NCBI GenBank assembly: GCA_948567375.1
Contig: OX419756.1
Span: 76,150,333-76,214,332 of the forward strand
DNA: 64,000 nt
Source of the DNA: Lunularia cruciata
Taxonomy: Eukaryota > Streptophyta > Marchantiopsida > Lunulariales > Lunulariaceae
Direction: 5' to 3'
The position numbers and the translations under genes are program-made. This document shows positions 1 through 11,122 of this stretch, piece by piece; position 1 is the first letter of the stretch; the number at the start of each line of letters is the position of its first letter. The notes under the pieces were generated by a model. It saw only the letters and a program-made list of their open reading frames with translations, ran no database searches and was not told the origin of the DNA.

Positions 1-261
1 GCTCCAAGCTTTCTTTTAGAGCAAACTTGGGAAAATTCTCAGTCAATCCGCCAAGTCATGCTCCTTGTTAGCAAAGGAGATGACTTCAAATTGTTTGATG
101 AATTCATCGGGGTCTTTGTCTTGTTCTGTCCCCTTGTACTTCTAATAGGTGTGTTGTGTGACAGGCAACAAAGTCATCGTTCAATGCACTGGGATTGGCT
201 GAGGTAGTGCTGAACTTGACAGAACTGAAGGATTGGCTGGTATTGACGTCGTGTTGTCAGC

Positions 262-669
262 CTAGGGATTCCAATTCATCAAATTCAAGGTGGGGTCTTC
301 TTTGACAATTTCTGCTATGAGGGTGTCGACTTTAACCAGAGTGGAAGATTCAAGATCAACACCTTTGATTGGTTCTTCAAAATTCCTTCGGGACAGCCAA
401 GGAATCGTTCGTAGAAGATGCTGATACTCGTCTTCAATAAGTGTGCGTGCTATCTTTTCTCGAACAAAGTTCTTCAAGGACACAACTTCCTTTACAGCTC
501 TAGGGGAAGTTGGTGTACTGGGCCGCAATGCATATGTTTGCCCACTCGATTCTTTCTTCTTCTTGGACAAAGAGGGAGATGCAAAGTAGCCTTGCCAACC
601 GCCTTCACATTTCTTGTGGTCAAGTTCTCGCAGGGCTTCTTGCACTTTGTGAAGGAGTTGAAAGTCCAA
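262..669 (-). pseudogene. Leader-region or N-terminal gag frame of B1
   Basis: A 135-codon frame between the primer site and the gag-like block of B1. The product is hydrophilic, with a lysine-rich patch (SKKKKE) and a C-terminal acidic section; no zinc knuckle or membrane segment is visible. Its position suggests either the N-terminal part of gag or a separate leader protein. I do not recognise a domain. Confidence is low that it is a discrete protein, since no second internal B copy is available here for comparison. Confidence 0.35.
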
Positions 670-847
670 CGCCTCTCGTTCAGTTTTGTCAACAGTAGAT
701 GGGACGTTCAGACGTTCATCTTTTTCATGCTGAAGTGCTCGTCTTTGAGCTCTCTCTTCCTATTGTTCTCTTGATGCAAACATTCATATTGCGTTGATAC
801 CCAATTTCAAATTTGGCTTTGTATTCTTCCACTTCCGAGATTTGTAT

Positions 848-864
848 CCCCGGCAGTGGCACCA
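848..864 (-). promoter_or_regulatory. Primer-binding site of B1
   Basis: On the minus strand the bases read TGGTGCCACTGCCGGGG, seven bases inside the CA end of the B1 LTR. This resembles the complement of the 3' end of plant tRNA-Asp (TGGCGCCGTTGCCGGGG), the usual primer of Athila/Tat gypsy elements, with a few mismatches. It fixes the LTR boundary and the element's orientation. Confidence 0.75.
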
Positions 865-1670
865 AAAATCATGTGACAACCCGGCAAATATCACTTTTGC
901 GGTAATCAAGTAAGTAAAGTTTGTTCCCATAGAGATACGAGTCAGAATTGGTCAAATACAAAGCAAAGTAACACTTTAGTTCTTCTTGGTTGCGTCTTTA
1001 ATCTCTCAGGTACAAACCACACCTAGAAGAGAGTAACAAGCATTGACTCGTAGTCTTGTCACAAATTAACACTCCTTAATCACAACTCCATCAAATCTTT
1101 CCAAACAATCTTGATTGTGATGATTCAAGCTCTCCCAAAAACAGCACTTCACTGCAAAATGACTTTGCCTCAGAATTGTGTTCCACCCCTCCATCGAAGG
1201 CACAACTTCCTTGATCAAAATTGCTTCACATCAACTTCACACTGCACTCACAAATGCAGAACACTACATATTACCAACACTACAATTCCTCTCAAATCTG
1301 TCAAGGCATTGCTTCAATTGCACTTCACTCAAGATCAAACATACAGAATGAAGATCACGGCTGTGAAATCCAACATCCAACAAGCACACTAACTTGCACT
1401 TCAAATTTCTCCAAACACTCACAAACACAATTGCAAAGTTGATACTCGGAATAAAGCTCAAGCAATGAGCACTGCTTCACAGCACTTTGCTTTATCTATT
1501 CTCAGAAATAATGAGCATTGAACAACAATTCTCTACAAATGCCACTCTTAAATAGTGAACAAATCAGCAGTTCTAACAACTATACCGTTCTACAACAACT
1601 CGTCTAACCTGCAGATCCGAAATGACAATGCACCTCTTCATATCTACCTCTTCATATCTCAAAACTGTTA

Positions 1671-2840
1671 CTACTCTGATCCGATGTCTACTTCTTCCTC
1701 AACTTTCAAACCCAAACCCAAAGTAATTTTACTTCCTACTACTTTTTCCTTGGGTCTTGTATTTTCTTCTTCTTCTACCAGATCCAGCAATTCTCTTTCC
1801 TGATCTGAAATTCCACTAGTAGGTAATCTATCTAAATCTTTATCTCCCAACCCACTCTTCTCTAATGTCTCCATCGGTAACTCTAAAGACATTTGTACTC
1901 CTATGTTATCTACTTCGGGTTTTGCTCTAACATCTTTCCGAAGCTTTTCTATCTCTAGTTTCACTAAGTCTAATCTAATTGAAATGCTATCCTCTACCTC
2001 TAAAATCTTTTGGTCTACACAAGTTCTTAGACTGATCAACAAAGCATTCAAGTCGGTGTCCTTTGCCTATCTTTGCCTAAACCCTTGCACCAACAACTTC
2101 AACTTGTGCAGCCTCGTCTCTTCAATCCAAATACAGGCCTCTATACTTACCATTGCATTCATTCAAAGGACTATCTCCTTCAATGGCTCCAATCTCATCT
2201 TTCTCTCCCGTTCCCGATCTGCAAGCCAATCCTCTTGGTACATCACCAACTCCGCCTCGAACTCGGCTTTCACCGTCTCCTTCTCCTTCTCCTTCTGTAC
2301 AACTCTCTCCTCCTGATTACGAAGTAACTCTCGTAATCTTTCTTCTTCTCTATATCGTGCCGCCAACTCTCGTTGCCAGAGTTGCTTCTTCTCCTCGACA
2401 GTCTCTATCACCCTATCGAGCTCTTGATCCTTTGCTGCTACCCTCGCCATAGCATGGACAACCTCTACTCTTGAATCAGCAAATTGCTGCTTCAAGATCT
2501 CGTACTCTGCTACTTGTCTCTCCCTTGCTATGTCACTCTTCTTCACAAGATCCTCTTGATAATTTACTTCTCTCTTCAGGACTTCAATTACCTGACTTCT
2601 CACTACTACCTCCGCTTGCAGTACTTCTCTTTCCTCCTCACCTTAGGTAAGACTCTTCTTCAACTCCGAGTTTTCTTCTTCTAATCTCGATAGTACCTGC
2701 AAAACAGTCTTCACATTTGGACATGTCGACTGCATCTCCTTCTTCTTGTGCTTCAACTTCACCAGCAATGGGCACACGATCTCCCGCAGGTACTCCACTC
2801 CATCATTGGCAACTTCTCCAACCTGTTGAGTGATCTCCTT
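1671..2840 (-). pseudogene. U3-encoded B protein, coiled-coil and C-terminal part (B1 copy)
   Basis: Two minus-strand frames, 2163-2603 and 1671-2051, encode a long charged helix (for example EEKKQLWQRELAARYREEER) followed by a C-terminal block with LISLRTCVDQKILEVED, IRLDLVKLEIEKLRKDV and VDNIGVQMSLELPMETLEKSG. The heptad-like spacing of Leu/Ile/Val with Glu/Lys/Arg predicts a coiled coil, so self-association is likely if it was ever made. It is the downstream half of the frame at 6597-7972, separated from it by insert X. Broken fossil copy. Confidence 0.6.
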
Positions 2841-5101
2841 TCTCCCTTCTTGTTCGCCCGATGTCGTGGGGATCGTATGGTCTTGAGATTGCGCTGGGCA
2901 CCTGGCTGCCTGCGCTTAGGCTTTTGGAGTGTTTTGTCCTTCTTGTACCGTCTATTATTAGTCCCAGCTCATTATTCTTGACCTCTTGGTTGGTCTATTA
3001 TCCTCGGCTTTAATATGTTTTGGGTCTGGTGTGTTTTGCAGTTCTGGCTTAGACTGATCTTCCAGAGAGAATGATCTGGTGGGATTTTGTGGAGTTGTCC
3101 ACAAGTTATGCAACCGGACTCAATCCCGAGCAATTGGTTAAATGTGCTGACCCATCTACATAATCCGGACTGAGTGTAAAAAAGAAGTAAAATAAAAACA
3201 TTATTAATATCTTTCCTACCGCTGTTTGCACATCAAGTACACACACTCAATCACTAGGAATCTCATTTCCATCTCAATTCCAAGTTTCACAGTTTATAAT
3301 CCTTTGAGCCATGACACACGGCTCCTAACCAAACAGTGACCAAACTGACGCACACTGACTAGCCAAGCACATGAAGAAAGAAAAGGAATTGAGCAGGTCC
3401 TATTTCCTATTCCTTACAACTCGTCATCTCCATGTTCTGCGACATCTCCAATTTGTCGTTCTTTCCAAGTCTCCACTGTCCAGTAGGTCCTTCCTTGGGA
3501 TTCTCCTTTCTCTTCAATATTCCGGTATGTTAGATCTTCCCAAACGCTCTGCACTGTTCTTGCCATAGGACTCTACGCCTGGTAGAAGCTCCCGACGAGT
3601 CCCATATTGAGTTTCTATATCCAGTCCTCGTATTATCCTGAGCTGAACATGACTTCTCTCTTCTTTTGTTCCTGTCCACTTTCCCTTTGCAAGCTAGTTA
3701 GGCCTTTCTTCTCTGCTCCTTGAGTAAGTTTCGGATGAAACCTTCAACTAGTAACAGATTCTCTGTCCAATTCTCTTCCAAATCTATCCCAAGCAGCAGC
3801 AGTCAATCACCGTCACTCCCATCTCTGCCCTTCATATGATAAGATCACTCATTTTCCAGGTCTGGCCTCAGTAAGACGAGGCCCCAGGAAGTACAACAAC
3901 ACAAGGATCTGCTCTCGCTCGCGAGTTTGTGCTTGCTTCTATTGGTTTGCCGATAAAATCCGCTTCAGTTCTTGCTTCAGTCCCATTGGAGAAACTCAAG
4001 CCGCAGCAGCACACCTGCTGCTCCTCCTCATTCTAGTGCTCCCAATAAATCCAAGCCAATGCACTGATCAAATTTGCTCAAACACATTTCCACTCCAAGA
4101 ACTCAATCTGGTTTGATGACAGTAAGACAAGAGAACGTACTAAGACAACGGCAGATGACAATACACTGCAACAAAAAACTAAGAAACTCCTCTCACTGGT
4201 CCTCCAATCCCACAATTCACTCGATCCAGAAATAATCCGACTTAAGCTATTGCAGGTCCATCAATCGGTCCTCCCGGTCTCACCATCACCAAATTAATCT
4301 TTCTTACTCCCTGATTGGCGGGTCAAACCTAAAGTCGCTTCCAAATCTTCTACAAGGAACTGCCCACCGCGCCAAAAGATAAGAAGATCCGGCACTTGTA
4401 TGCGCCGTGTTCTCAAACTAACTCAGCATCATCAATAGATAGCTATTTTGAAACCTATTGCTTTCATCTCATCCTCTGCTCTGCTCCCAATTTGCCTGCA
4501 GAAATCCATCTCTTCAACATACATGTTCCAGAAACTAACTCACAAGGCCTCCGCTGACTAAATCACCGATACACAGTGCTTCCTCCCAACTTGAACCTTA
4601 CTGCACTTTGTCAAACTCGAAATGCCTTCTCTCGATTCTTTGCCTTTTCTTGCCTCCACAATCTTTCACTTCTTTCTGTATTTTCTGTAATTCTCCTCCT
4701 TTCTTCTGACTCCACAATACCTCACTCCTTCCTGTCTCCACGATCCTCCACTCCCTACTCTCTAGACCTTTTTGTTTATTCCCTTGTCATTCCAATTCCA
4801 TTTCCTTTCTGTCCTTCTTCTCTCGTCGCTACTTACTGCTCTCTGCCAAAATTCAAAACCCTCTGTCTCCTTCTTCTCAAAAATTTCTGCAACCTTTTAT
4901 GCAACTTTCTCTCTTGAAACTCTCTGGGATTTTCTGAAAACCCTCAGTCTTTCCTCTCACTAATATTTCTGCCACTTCTCTCGAAAATCCTCTGTAAACT
5001 TCCTGAAACTCTACTGTTCTTTTCTCAAAATCTTCTTCAACTTTCTCTCTCTGAAACTCCTCTCTTGATTTTTGGAAAATTGGCACCCCTTCTTACCTTT
5101 C

Positions 5102-5393
5102 AATAATTCTCAATACTTCCCTACTGTCTTCTCTCAAAATCCTCTGCATTTTCCCGAAACTCTCCTCCTCATTTCCCGAAATTTGGCAGATCTTTTCACT
5201 TTCGATATTTCTCCCTCACTTCCCTACTGTTTCTCTTGAAATCCCCTGCACTTTCCCGAAACTCTCCTCCTCATTTCCTGAAATTTGGCAGATCTTTTCA
5301 CTTTTGATATTTCTCCCTCACTTCCCTACTGTTTCTCTCAAAATCCCCTGCACTTTCCCGAAACTCTTCTCCTCATTTCCCAAAACTGGCAGT
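5102..5393. repeat. Tandem repeat in X, period about 102 bp, about 2.8 copies
   Basis: The block around GATATTTCTCCCTCACTTCC recurs with a spacing of 102 bases (about 5204 and 5306), preceded by a partial unit. More degenerate relatives of the same CT-rich unit can be traced upstream to about 4880. No coding pattern is visible. Confidence 0.75.
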
Positions 5394-5720
5394 CCTTCTC
5401 ACTGTGAAAAACTCAACTCCTGCCCAACCTTGCCAACTTCCCTCTCGGCCCAGGAGAGAAACGCGGGATCTTCCTGCATGACCCTAGAATCTAAGGCCCA
5501 ACGATACCCAATTCCTGTCTACTTCCTCCACATTCATCAACCACAGGGACCCAAAACTGGCCTGTTCCACAATCTCGTTGTAGCAAAATCCTTCTTAGCC
5601 GACATATGTCGAGAACAAGTCAACTAAACGGTGAGCAATTCGACTTCCGTGTGTTCAAACACAGCAGAGCATTTGAACCCGCATTGGCTGTGGACGGGGA
5701 GAGGATTTGAACACAACCGG

Positions 5721-5844
5721 TACATCCACATACAGAAGCTGAAAACTTTTGCACAGTCCAATTATCCTTCACCATGAAGATGTACATCCACATACAAAAG
5801 CTGAAAACTTCTGCACAGTCCAATTATCCTTCACCATGAAGATG
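5721..5844. repeat. 62-bp tandem duplication in X
   Basis: Two near-identical adjacent units start TACATCCACATAC at 5721 and 5783 and end ACCATGAAGATG; only a few bases differ. This looks like a recent local duplication. Confidence 0.85.
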
Positions 5845-6307
5845 GAGAGCCAAGAAATACACGCAAAGCCCCTTCATAATCAACCCAGTCCCTTCCACCT
5901 CCTTCCTTCCCCTGCGTTTCCTTGTTCCTATTCGATCCCTCTATCTCTTTCCTGCTTCCTCCTTCGAAACCTGAACTCTGCAAAAAAAAATCTCAAAACC
6001 CTCCATGCAATTTGTGAACTCTCTATTTTTCCCAGTCCTGTCACAACACTCCTTCGATTCGTCAAAACTCTCTCCTCTATTCCCTTGTTCCAAATCTGAA
6101 CTCTGTTTTTTTCCCTTCCTTCTCTTTCTTTTCCTTTTCTATTCCCTGTTCTCTCTTTGATCACTCTCCTTTTTTTCTCCCCTCGATCCCTCCTACCTTA
6201 CCTCCAATTCCCAAAAAACTTTTGAACTGTTCCTGTCCCTCCCCAAAACCCCTCGACTTCCTTGTCTCCTTGCTTTTCCCTTCTTCATTCCTCCTTTGCA
6301 GGAAAAA

Positions 6308-6467
6308 ACCTTTTTTTGTTCCTATCCTTCGCAAAACCTTTTTCTGTTTCTGTCCTTTGCAAAAAACCTTTTCCTTTTCCTGTCCTTTGCAAACCTTTTT
6401 CTGTTCCTGTCCCTTGCAAAAAACCTTTTCCTGTTCCTGTCCTTTGCAAAACCTTTTTCTGTTCCTT
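6308..6467. repeat. Tandem array in X, unit about 27-30 bp
   Basis: Five to six units of the form CTTTTTCTGTTCCTGTCC plus TTGCAAAA repeat in tandem, alternating slightly in length, so a dimer period of about 57 bases is also visible. Open frames here on both strands are repeat artefacts. Confidence 0.8.
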
Positions 6468-6596
6468 TCACGAAATTTCCAACTACCACTCCTTACCAAG
6501 CTCATCTGACATTCTTTTTTTTTCTTTTTTTTTTTTGAAAACTCTCTGCTGTCCAGTCCTCATCACTCTCATCTGGCCCTTTCCCAACGACACCGA

Positions 6597-7972
6597 TACT
6601 TGCCTTCGTCTCTGCAGTCGTCGTACCAGAATTGACGCCTCACTTCTCGAGCTTTTTGGTGCTTCTTCCTTCACCGTACTAGGACCCGCTTCATACTTCA
6701 CCTTACGTCTTGAGCGAACTCCTCTCTGTACTGCGATCTTCTTCTCTTCGGGCACAATTACTTCGTCTTCCAATTGTGTATTATCTTCGGCTTCAATGTC
6801 TGCCTGCACTTCTTCTTCTGCCACTGACGCCAATGTCATTTCTCCTCCTTCATCGCTATCGCTACTCGTGTCTCCACTCTGCAGCGTTAACTCAGGCTCT
6901 TCCTCGTGTTTCGAGTCTTCAATCTTAAGATTGGCATCCCCTTCTGAGTCTTCATCCTCCGACTCAATCACCACCATACCTCACCTGGGGTTGCCTCTCC
7001 TGGTATTCCGAGGTTTCTTCGTGTCTTTGGCTTCACCCTGCCGACTTCTCTTCTTCGTATTTGGGGTACTTACTGCGACCTCCACGTTCTTCCCTGTCTT
7101 CTTGTAGTAGTCGTCGGTGCTCCTGATTTGCAATATGTATTGCTGCTCCTTTACATCGACCTCTTTTTGCAAATCAAGATGGAAGTGCAACACCATCCAA
7201 GTCGGCTCCGCCGAGTTTAGCAAATTTAGCCCGAGGTTAAAATGCGCTGCAAACGGCACAATGTAGTGTGGAGGCAATTTATCCCGCAAATTCCACACCA
7301 TTTGCCTTGTTCTCCCATGGAAACACCTCGCCCAGTTGATTGGTTCTTCTGCGAATAGCTTGTGAAAGAACACCACTTGGTGTTTCATCACATAAGTGGT
7401 TCTCTTCGGCTTCAGGATGGCCATCAGTGCACTCACAATTCCTCTCTTCACAAGGTCTTTGTAGCTCTTAACTTTGTACCCATTCTTTGTCCGCTTTGAC
7501 GAGAATGCATCTCTCACTTCCTGGGTTTCTTGAGCTATCTCTCCCTTCCCCAAGAATGTGGCCCCCTACTCTGAGCCTACTTCCTTCCCGAGTACAAGTC
7601 TCCAATCCGCTCTGTCCAGCGAGCCAGATTTCCTTTCTTCTCTTCTTCCTTAGGTCCATCGAGACACTTGCTCTTGATGATTTAGGTCATGAAACCTGGA
7701 AAGATTACATTCCAGTTCCATGCCAGAAAAGTGATCTGAAGTCGGCTCAAGACTTCGATCCTTGTGATTACATCTAACCTCCAAATCGCATGATTTCTCA
7801 CTGCAAATTCAGAGTTCTTCTTTCCTCCTCCTATCTCTTTTGCCTTCTCACTATCTCTCGATTTCACTCTCGCAACTTCCCCCTTACGCACTAACGCAAT
7901 TCCAACTCTATTTCCCTTCCCACAATCACCTGCAAGACAACTTCTCAATGGCAAAGGAAAATTACTTGACAT
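6597..7972 (-). pseudogene. U3-encoded B protein, N-terminal and acidic part (B1 copy)
   Basis: Minus-strand frames begin with MSSNFPLPLRSCL near 7972, pass through RLDVITRIEVL and ITFLAWNWN, then a block with NGYKVKSYKDLVKRG, FHKLFAEEPINWARCF and PPHYIVPFAAHF, and end in an acidic Glu/Ser/Asp run followed by a basic RSRRKVKY patch. The same order is seen in the copies at 30926 and 61664. I do not recognise the globular domain. It is not gag, protease, reverse transcriptase or integrase. This copy is broken. The frame is cut by insert X and its coiled-coil part lies on the far side at 1671-2840. The role is unknown. Confidence 0.6.
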
Positions 7973-8385
7973 TTTGTCATTGCAAATTTGATTTTTATAG
8001 AGTTGCTCTTCTTTGTCTTTCTTCAGTTCAAGTTTCTACCGAGAAATCACACCTCTTGCATGCACCTGTCACTGTCAATTAACCTTTGCACGTATGGGCC
8101 GCCGGTTTTTGAACGGTCCCTTCTTGAATTTCTTGCCTCGATGAAAGGTTGTTAGATTGTCTTTGCCTTGGGTTGAGCATCCCCCGAATACAAAGACAAT
8201 TTACTTCGGGTTGTATGCTGATAGGGCATTTTTGAGTACTTTGCCTTATGACAAAAGTCACTTTACTTTGGGTTTCATCCCAAAGACTCTTTTCTTCGCC
8301 TTCTTCGGCCATACAAGTGCAATCCGACTTCTCTATACACTTCTTCTTCTTTATTTTGAAAAAAACAAAAAATGTGGGTACCATA

Positions 8386-9094
8386 GCAAGGAGGAGCACT
8401 TTGAGCACCTAATCAAGGTCTTGCAACGCTTGGATGAGGCAAATGCATCACTCAACCTAGAGAAGTGTATTTTTGAATGTGAAGAAGGTCTACTTTTGGG
8501 GCACATCATCTTCAAGGATGGAATAGCAGTTGATCCTGAGAAGGTGAGGAAAATCTCAGACCTTCCATTCCCTTCAAGCTTGACAAAGTTACTCCAATTC
8601 TTGGGGATGGTTGGATACTATATGAGGTTCATGTTTTCATTTTCCAACAAGGCTTATGCATTGACCATCTACATGAAGAAGGGTGTAGATTACATGGTGA
8701 TTTTGGAGGACAAGGAGGCTCTCAAAGCTTTTGAGGAGCTCAAGCAATCCCTTGTTGTAGCTCCAATTCTTGCTAAACCTGATTGGAGTAAGCCTTTCAT
8801 CCTCTACACTGATGTTTCTAATGTAGCTATAGGATGCACTCTTAGTCAATTTAGACCAAGATGGGCATGCTCATTGAATAGCTTATGCTAGTAGGCAGAT
8901 GGTTTCAACAGAGAAGAACTACTTTGTCACAGAGAGAGAAGGGTTGGCAGTGATCTTTGGTCTCAAGAAGTTTAGATACTACTTGATTGGAGGGAAACCC
9001 ATCATTGTCATGGATCGCAAGGCTTGGAAGTACATCTTCAACAAGCCTAATGTTGAAGGAAGACTAGCAAGGTGGATGATACTCTCTCTAGTTC
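8386..9094 (+). mobile_element. A2: family A fragment (RT end and RNase H)
   Basis: The plus-strand sequence matches the reverse transcriptase connection and RNase H of family A: KVRKISDLPFPSSLTKL, FLGMVGYYMRF and an RNase H block with LYTDVSNVAIGC and EREGLAVIFGLKKFRYYL. The 5' side was cut by B1 (the LTR ends at 8385, in the middle of the polymerase) and the 3' side ends at the outer edge of A1 (9095). It is an old fragment with a few breaks. It does not continue on the far side of A1, so the right junction is not a simple insertion. Confidence 0.85.
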
Positions 9095-9784
9095 TGTGAG
9101 CCGGCCTGTCTCTCACTTAGGATGAACCTCTGATGGCTATTATGGTAGCGCACCATAGACTAAGAAGGCAAGGAACCCCAACTCCATCATACCCCTCCAA
9201 GGCTAACACTCCAAGACTCAAGACATTGCTCACTAGAGAACTCAATGAGAGAGAGATAGTTGTAAATGAAAGGATGATGAGTACCTCCTCACCCCTTGTT
9301 TATATCTTGCAAAATAGTTACGTGCCAAAGTTACTAATTACCGCAGTAACTCAAGTTACTAGACTAAAAGTCAAGTAAAGTCAAAAAGTAGAAAGGAATA
9401 TCCTTTCACATGGGCATATTCCACTAGCATGTGATCTCATCTTGACCCAACCACTAAGTCAAGGATTCCTTCACATGGGCTATCCTTGGACTAAAGAAGA
9501 ATCCAAAACAAAAAGGCTTGCGGGCCCAAGAGTTCTCAACTCTTTCCTCAAAGCCAAACACCTAGGAATAATACCAAGGCAACACACTAAAATCCAAAAT
9601 AGTGGTGCTCGTCTTTTCTACTTCCTCTAAAGTAAGGTCCCCTCTATCTTAGCTATGACTAAATTTAGCTAACAATGACTAATATAGAACCATCCTTTAT
9701 CTCTATATAAATAATATCTCTTAAGTACTTGTAATACCAAGCTAAATATCACAATACCACACACATGCACAAATGGGTGTTACA
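9095..9784 (-). repeat. A1 3' LTR
   Basis: On the plus strand it begins TGTGAGCCGGCC and ends GGGTGTTACA; in element orientation TGTAACACCC...GGCTCACA. It pairs with 16151-16841. Confidence 0.93.
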
Positions 9785-9797
9785 TTTACCACCGGAC
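9785..9797 (-). promoter_or_regulatory. Polypurine tract of A1
   Basis: In element orientation GTCCGGTGGTAAA lies directly before the 3' LTR. The same position in A5 reads GTCCGGGGATAAA. It is the plus-strand primer site in the family. Confidence 0.65.
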
Positions 9798-11104
9798 TAA
9801 GTTTTCACTTTGTCTTCAAAGTGAAGGTCTCTCTACCTTCTATGGTACATCTTCAACTTATCATGGTTAATCCTATCAAAGTGTCTTCCTCCTAACTCCT
9901 TTACATCATAGGTGTAATTGCCCCACACCTTCTCCACTATGAAAGGTCTAAATTACTTAGGCAAAAACTTCTTTTGCACTCTCTTGAATCAAATGGAATC
10001 AAACAACATTACCCAATCACCTTCTTTGAAAGGCTACACCTTCTTCTTGCCTTGCCTCTTGTCATAGCTCTCCTTTTGTTTCCTTTGGGCTTGCTCCGCT
10101 CAAACCATAGCAATTGCTCTTGCCTCTTCCAACTCCATCAGTTGATCCTTTCTTGACTTCTCTACATCACCTCCTTGTGCTTTCTTCAATCTCCTATGGA
10201 TGCTTTGGAAGGTAAGAAGATCAAAGTGAATAGGTAAAGTAGACTCAATACCATATACCAATTGAAATGGATAATATCTAGTGGTAGTCTTCATGGTTGT
10301 CCTATATTCCCACAAAACTGCATGAATCCTCTTGTCTTAATGATGTTTAGCCTCCTCCATTTTTGCATCTTTGGCCAACATCATGCACAAGGTCTGATTG
10401 GTTCTCTCTGCCAAGCCATTGGAATTTGGCTTATAGGATGTAGTTACTCTATGTGTGATAGAGAAATGTCGTAGCATGGCTGTAGTACTGCTTCTTGTAA
10501 ACTCTCCTCCTCTATCAAAAACCAACTCCAAAGGGCATCCAAACCTAGTGATAATGCATTCATAAAGAAATCTACCCACTTCATCTTCATTCTTGTCCCT
10601 CAATGCTCTAGCCTCAACCCACTTGGTAAGGTAATCAGTAACTACCACAATGTACCGATTGTTCCTTGGGGTTGTATTGAGAGGACCTACAAAATCAATT
10701 CCCCACTTCTCAAAAAGTCCTAGCAATTGAATTGATCTAAGTGGTGGAGTGGATGTAGACTTTCTAGAAAAAGCTTGACAAACATGCCAATTTTTGCAAT
10801 AATCAAGACAATCTTTGAAAATCCCTCTCCAATGGTAACCTGCATCTAGAATCTTGAAAGAATTCACCTTTCCTGCAAAGTGTCCTCCACATACTAAACC
10901 TTCATGAAACTCCTTTATGAGTAGGATAGACTCTTCCTTACCCACTGCTCTTTGAAGTAGACCATCTGCTCCTTGGTGAAAAAGAATATCCTCCACCATT
11001 GTGTAAGGTCTAGATCTTGCTGCAAGGGCCTTCCTCTCCCTAGCATGCATCCCTTCTAGATAGTTACCTCTTGTCCCAAAATCCACAATCTCCTTGTACT
11101 CCAT
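9798..11104 (-). pseudogene. A1 integrase region
   Basis: The minus-strand frames show the integrase zinc-binding part (HEGLVCGGHFAGK and CKNWHVCQAF), then the catalytic core with WGIDFVGPL (first Asp), VFDRGGEFTRS (second Asp) and NGLAERTNQTL (Glu), the DDE arrangement of LTR-element integrases. Downstream, about 9800-10300, are the ESTLPIHFDLLTFQSIHRRL block and remnants of the C-terminal domain; in A4 this ends in LPKYFGPFIVE, a GPY/F-type module. No chromodomain is visible after it. The core resembles Athila/Tat integrases. The first part is a long uninterrupted frame; the tail is damaged. Confidence 0.88.
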
Positions 11105-11122
11105 TGGAACCTCTTGAGTGAC

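Larger units (their letters stand above)
1..871 (-). mobile_element. Family B element B1, internal 5' part (leader and start of gag)
   Basis: Read on the minus strand, this follows the B1 5' LTR. It starts with a primer-binding site, then a leader, a 135-codon open frame (262-669), and near the window edge a gag-like stretch containing DPDEFIKQFEVISFANK, typical of the Retrotrans_gag capsid domain of plant Ty3/gypsy elements. The rest of the element (protease, reverse transcriptase, integrase, 3' LTR) lies outside the window. This is the only B copy here with internal sequence attached, so it is what shows that the giant B repeats are LTRs of a gypsy element. The visible part carries some damage, so this is a fossil. 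The exact clade is not certain; the tRNA-Asp-like primer site and very large LTR suggest the Athila/Tat side. Confidence 0.7.
2862..6592. mobile_element. Insert X: 3.73-kb solo-LTR-like element inside the B1 LTR
   Basis: Sequence that matches other B LTRs stops at 2861 and resumes at 6593. The insert begins TGTCGTGGGGA and ends TTCCCAACGACA, giving TG...CA ends with an imperfect inverted repeat of about 11 bases, and it is flanked by CCGA on both sides (2858-2861 and 6593-6596). This fits a solo LTR of an unknown family, or a LARD-like relic. I found no credible protein: the open frames are by-products of a pyrimidine-rich plus strand with several tandem repeats and a poly-T tract near 6512-6536. 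A DNA transposon with a 4-base target copy is the alternative. Orientation is unknown. Confidence 0.55.
872..8385 (-). repeat. B1 5' LTR, long form, interrupted by insert X
   Basis: Starts TGTGACAACCCGG on the plus strand and ends GTGGGTACCATA, the same ends as the other B LTRs in inverted order. Without the 3.73-kb insert at 2862-6592 its own length is about 3.78 kb, matching the two long solo LTRs at 23837 and 30514. A TTTAA-type TATA box (1548-1554, minus) lies about 0.68 kb from the LTR 3' end. The U3 part contains the same protein frame as other long B LTRs. It sits in a family A polymerase (A2) at about 8386, where the five bases GCAAG are the expected target copy; the partner copy would lie outside the window. 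Confidence 0.85.

Noticed and set aside
3371-5627. Scattered short plus-strand frames in X
   Set aside because: Compositional by-products of a CT-rich strand (Leu/Ser/Phe/Pro-rich); no domain, no conserved partner.
6512-6536. Poly-T tract that could be a LINE or SINE tail
   Set aside because: It lies inside insert X, not at a boundary, and there is no target copy or retroposon body next to it.
6262-7107. 281-codon plus-strand open frame
   Set aside because: It spans the end of insert X and the antisense of the B U3 frame. It is serine/leucine-rich, as expected from the reverse of a Glu/Ser-rich coding strand, and is not repeated in the other B copies.
8157-8891. 244-codon plus-strand frame that looks like a fusion of a novel N-terminus with reverse transcriptase
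   Set aside because: The first part is B LTR sequence and the second part is A2. The frame runs through the insertion junction at 8385/8386 by chance.
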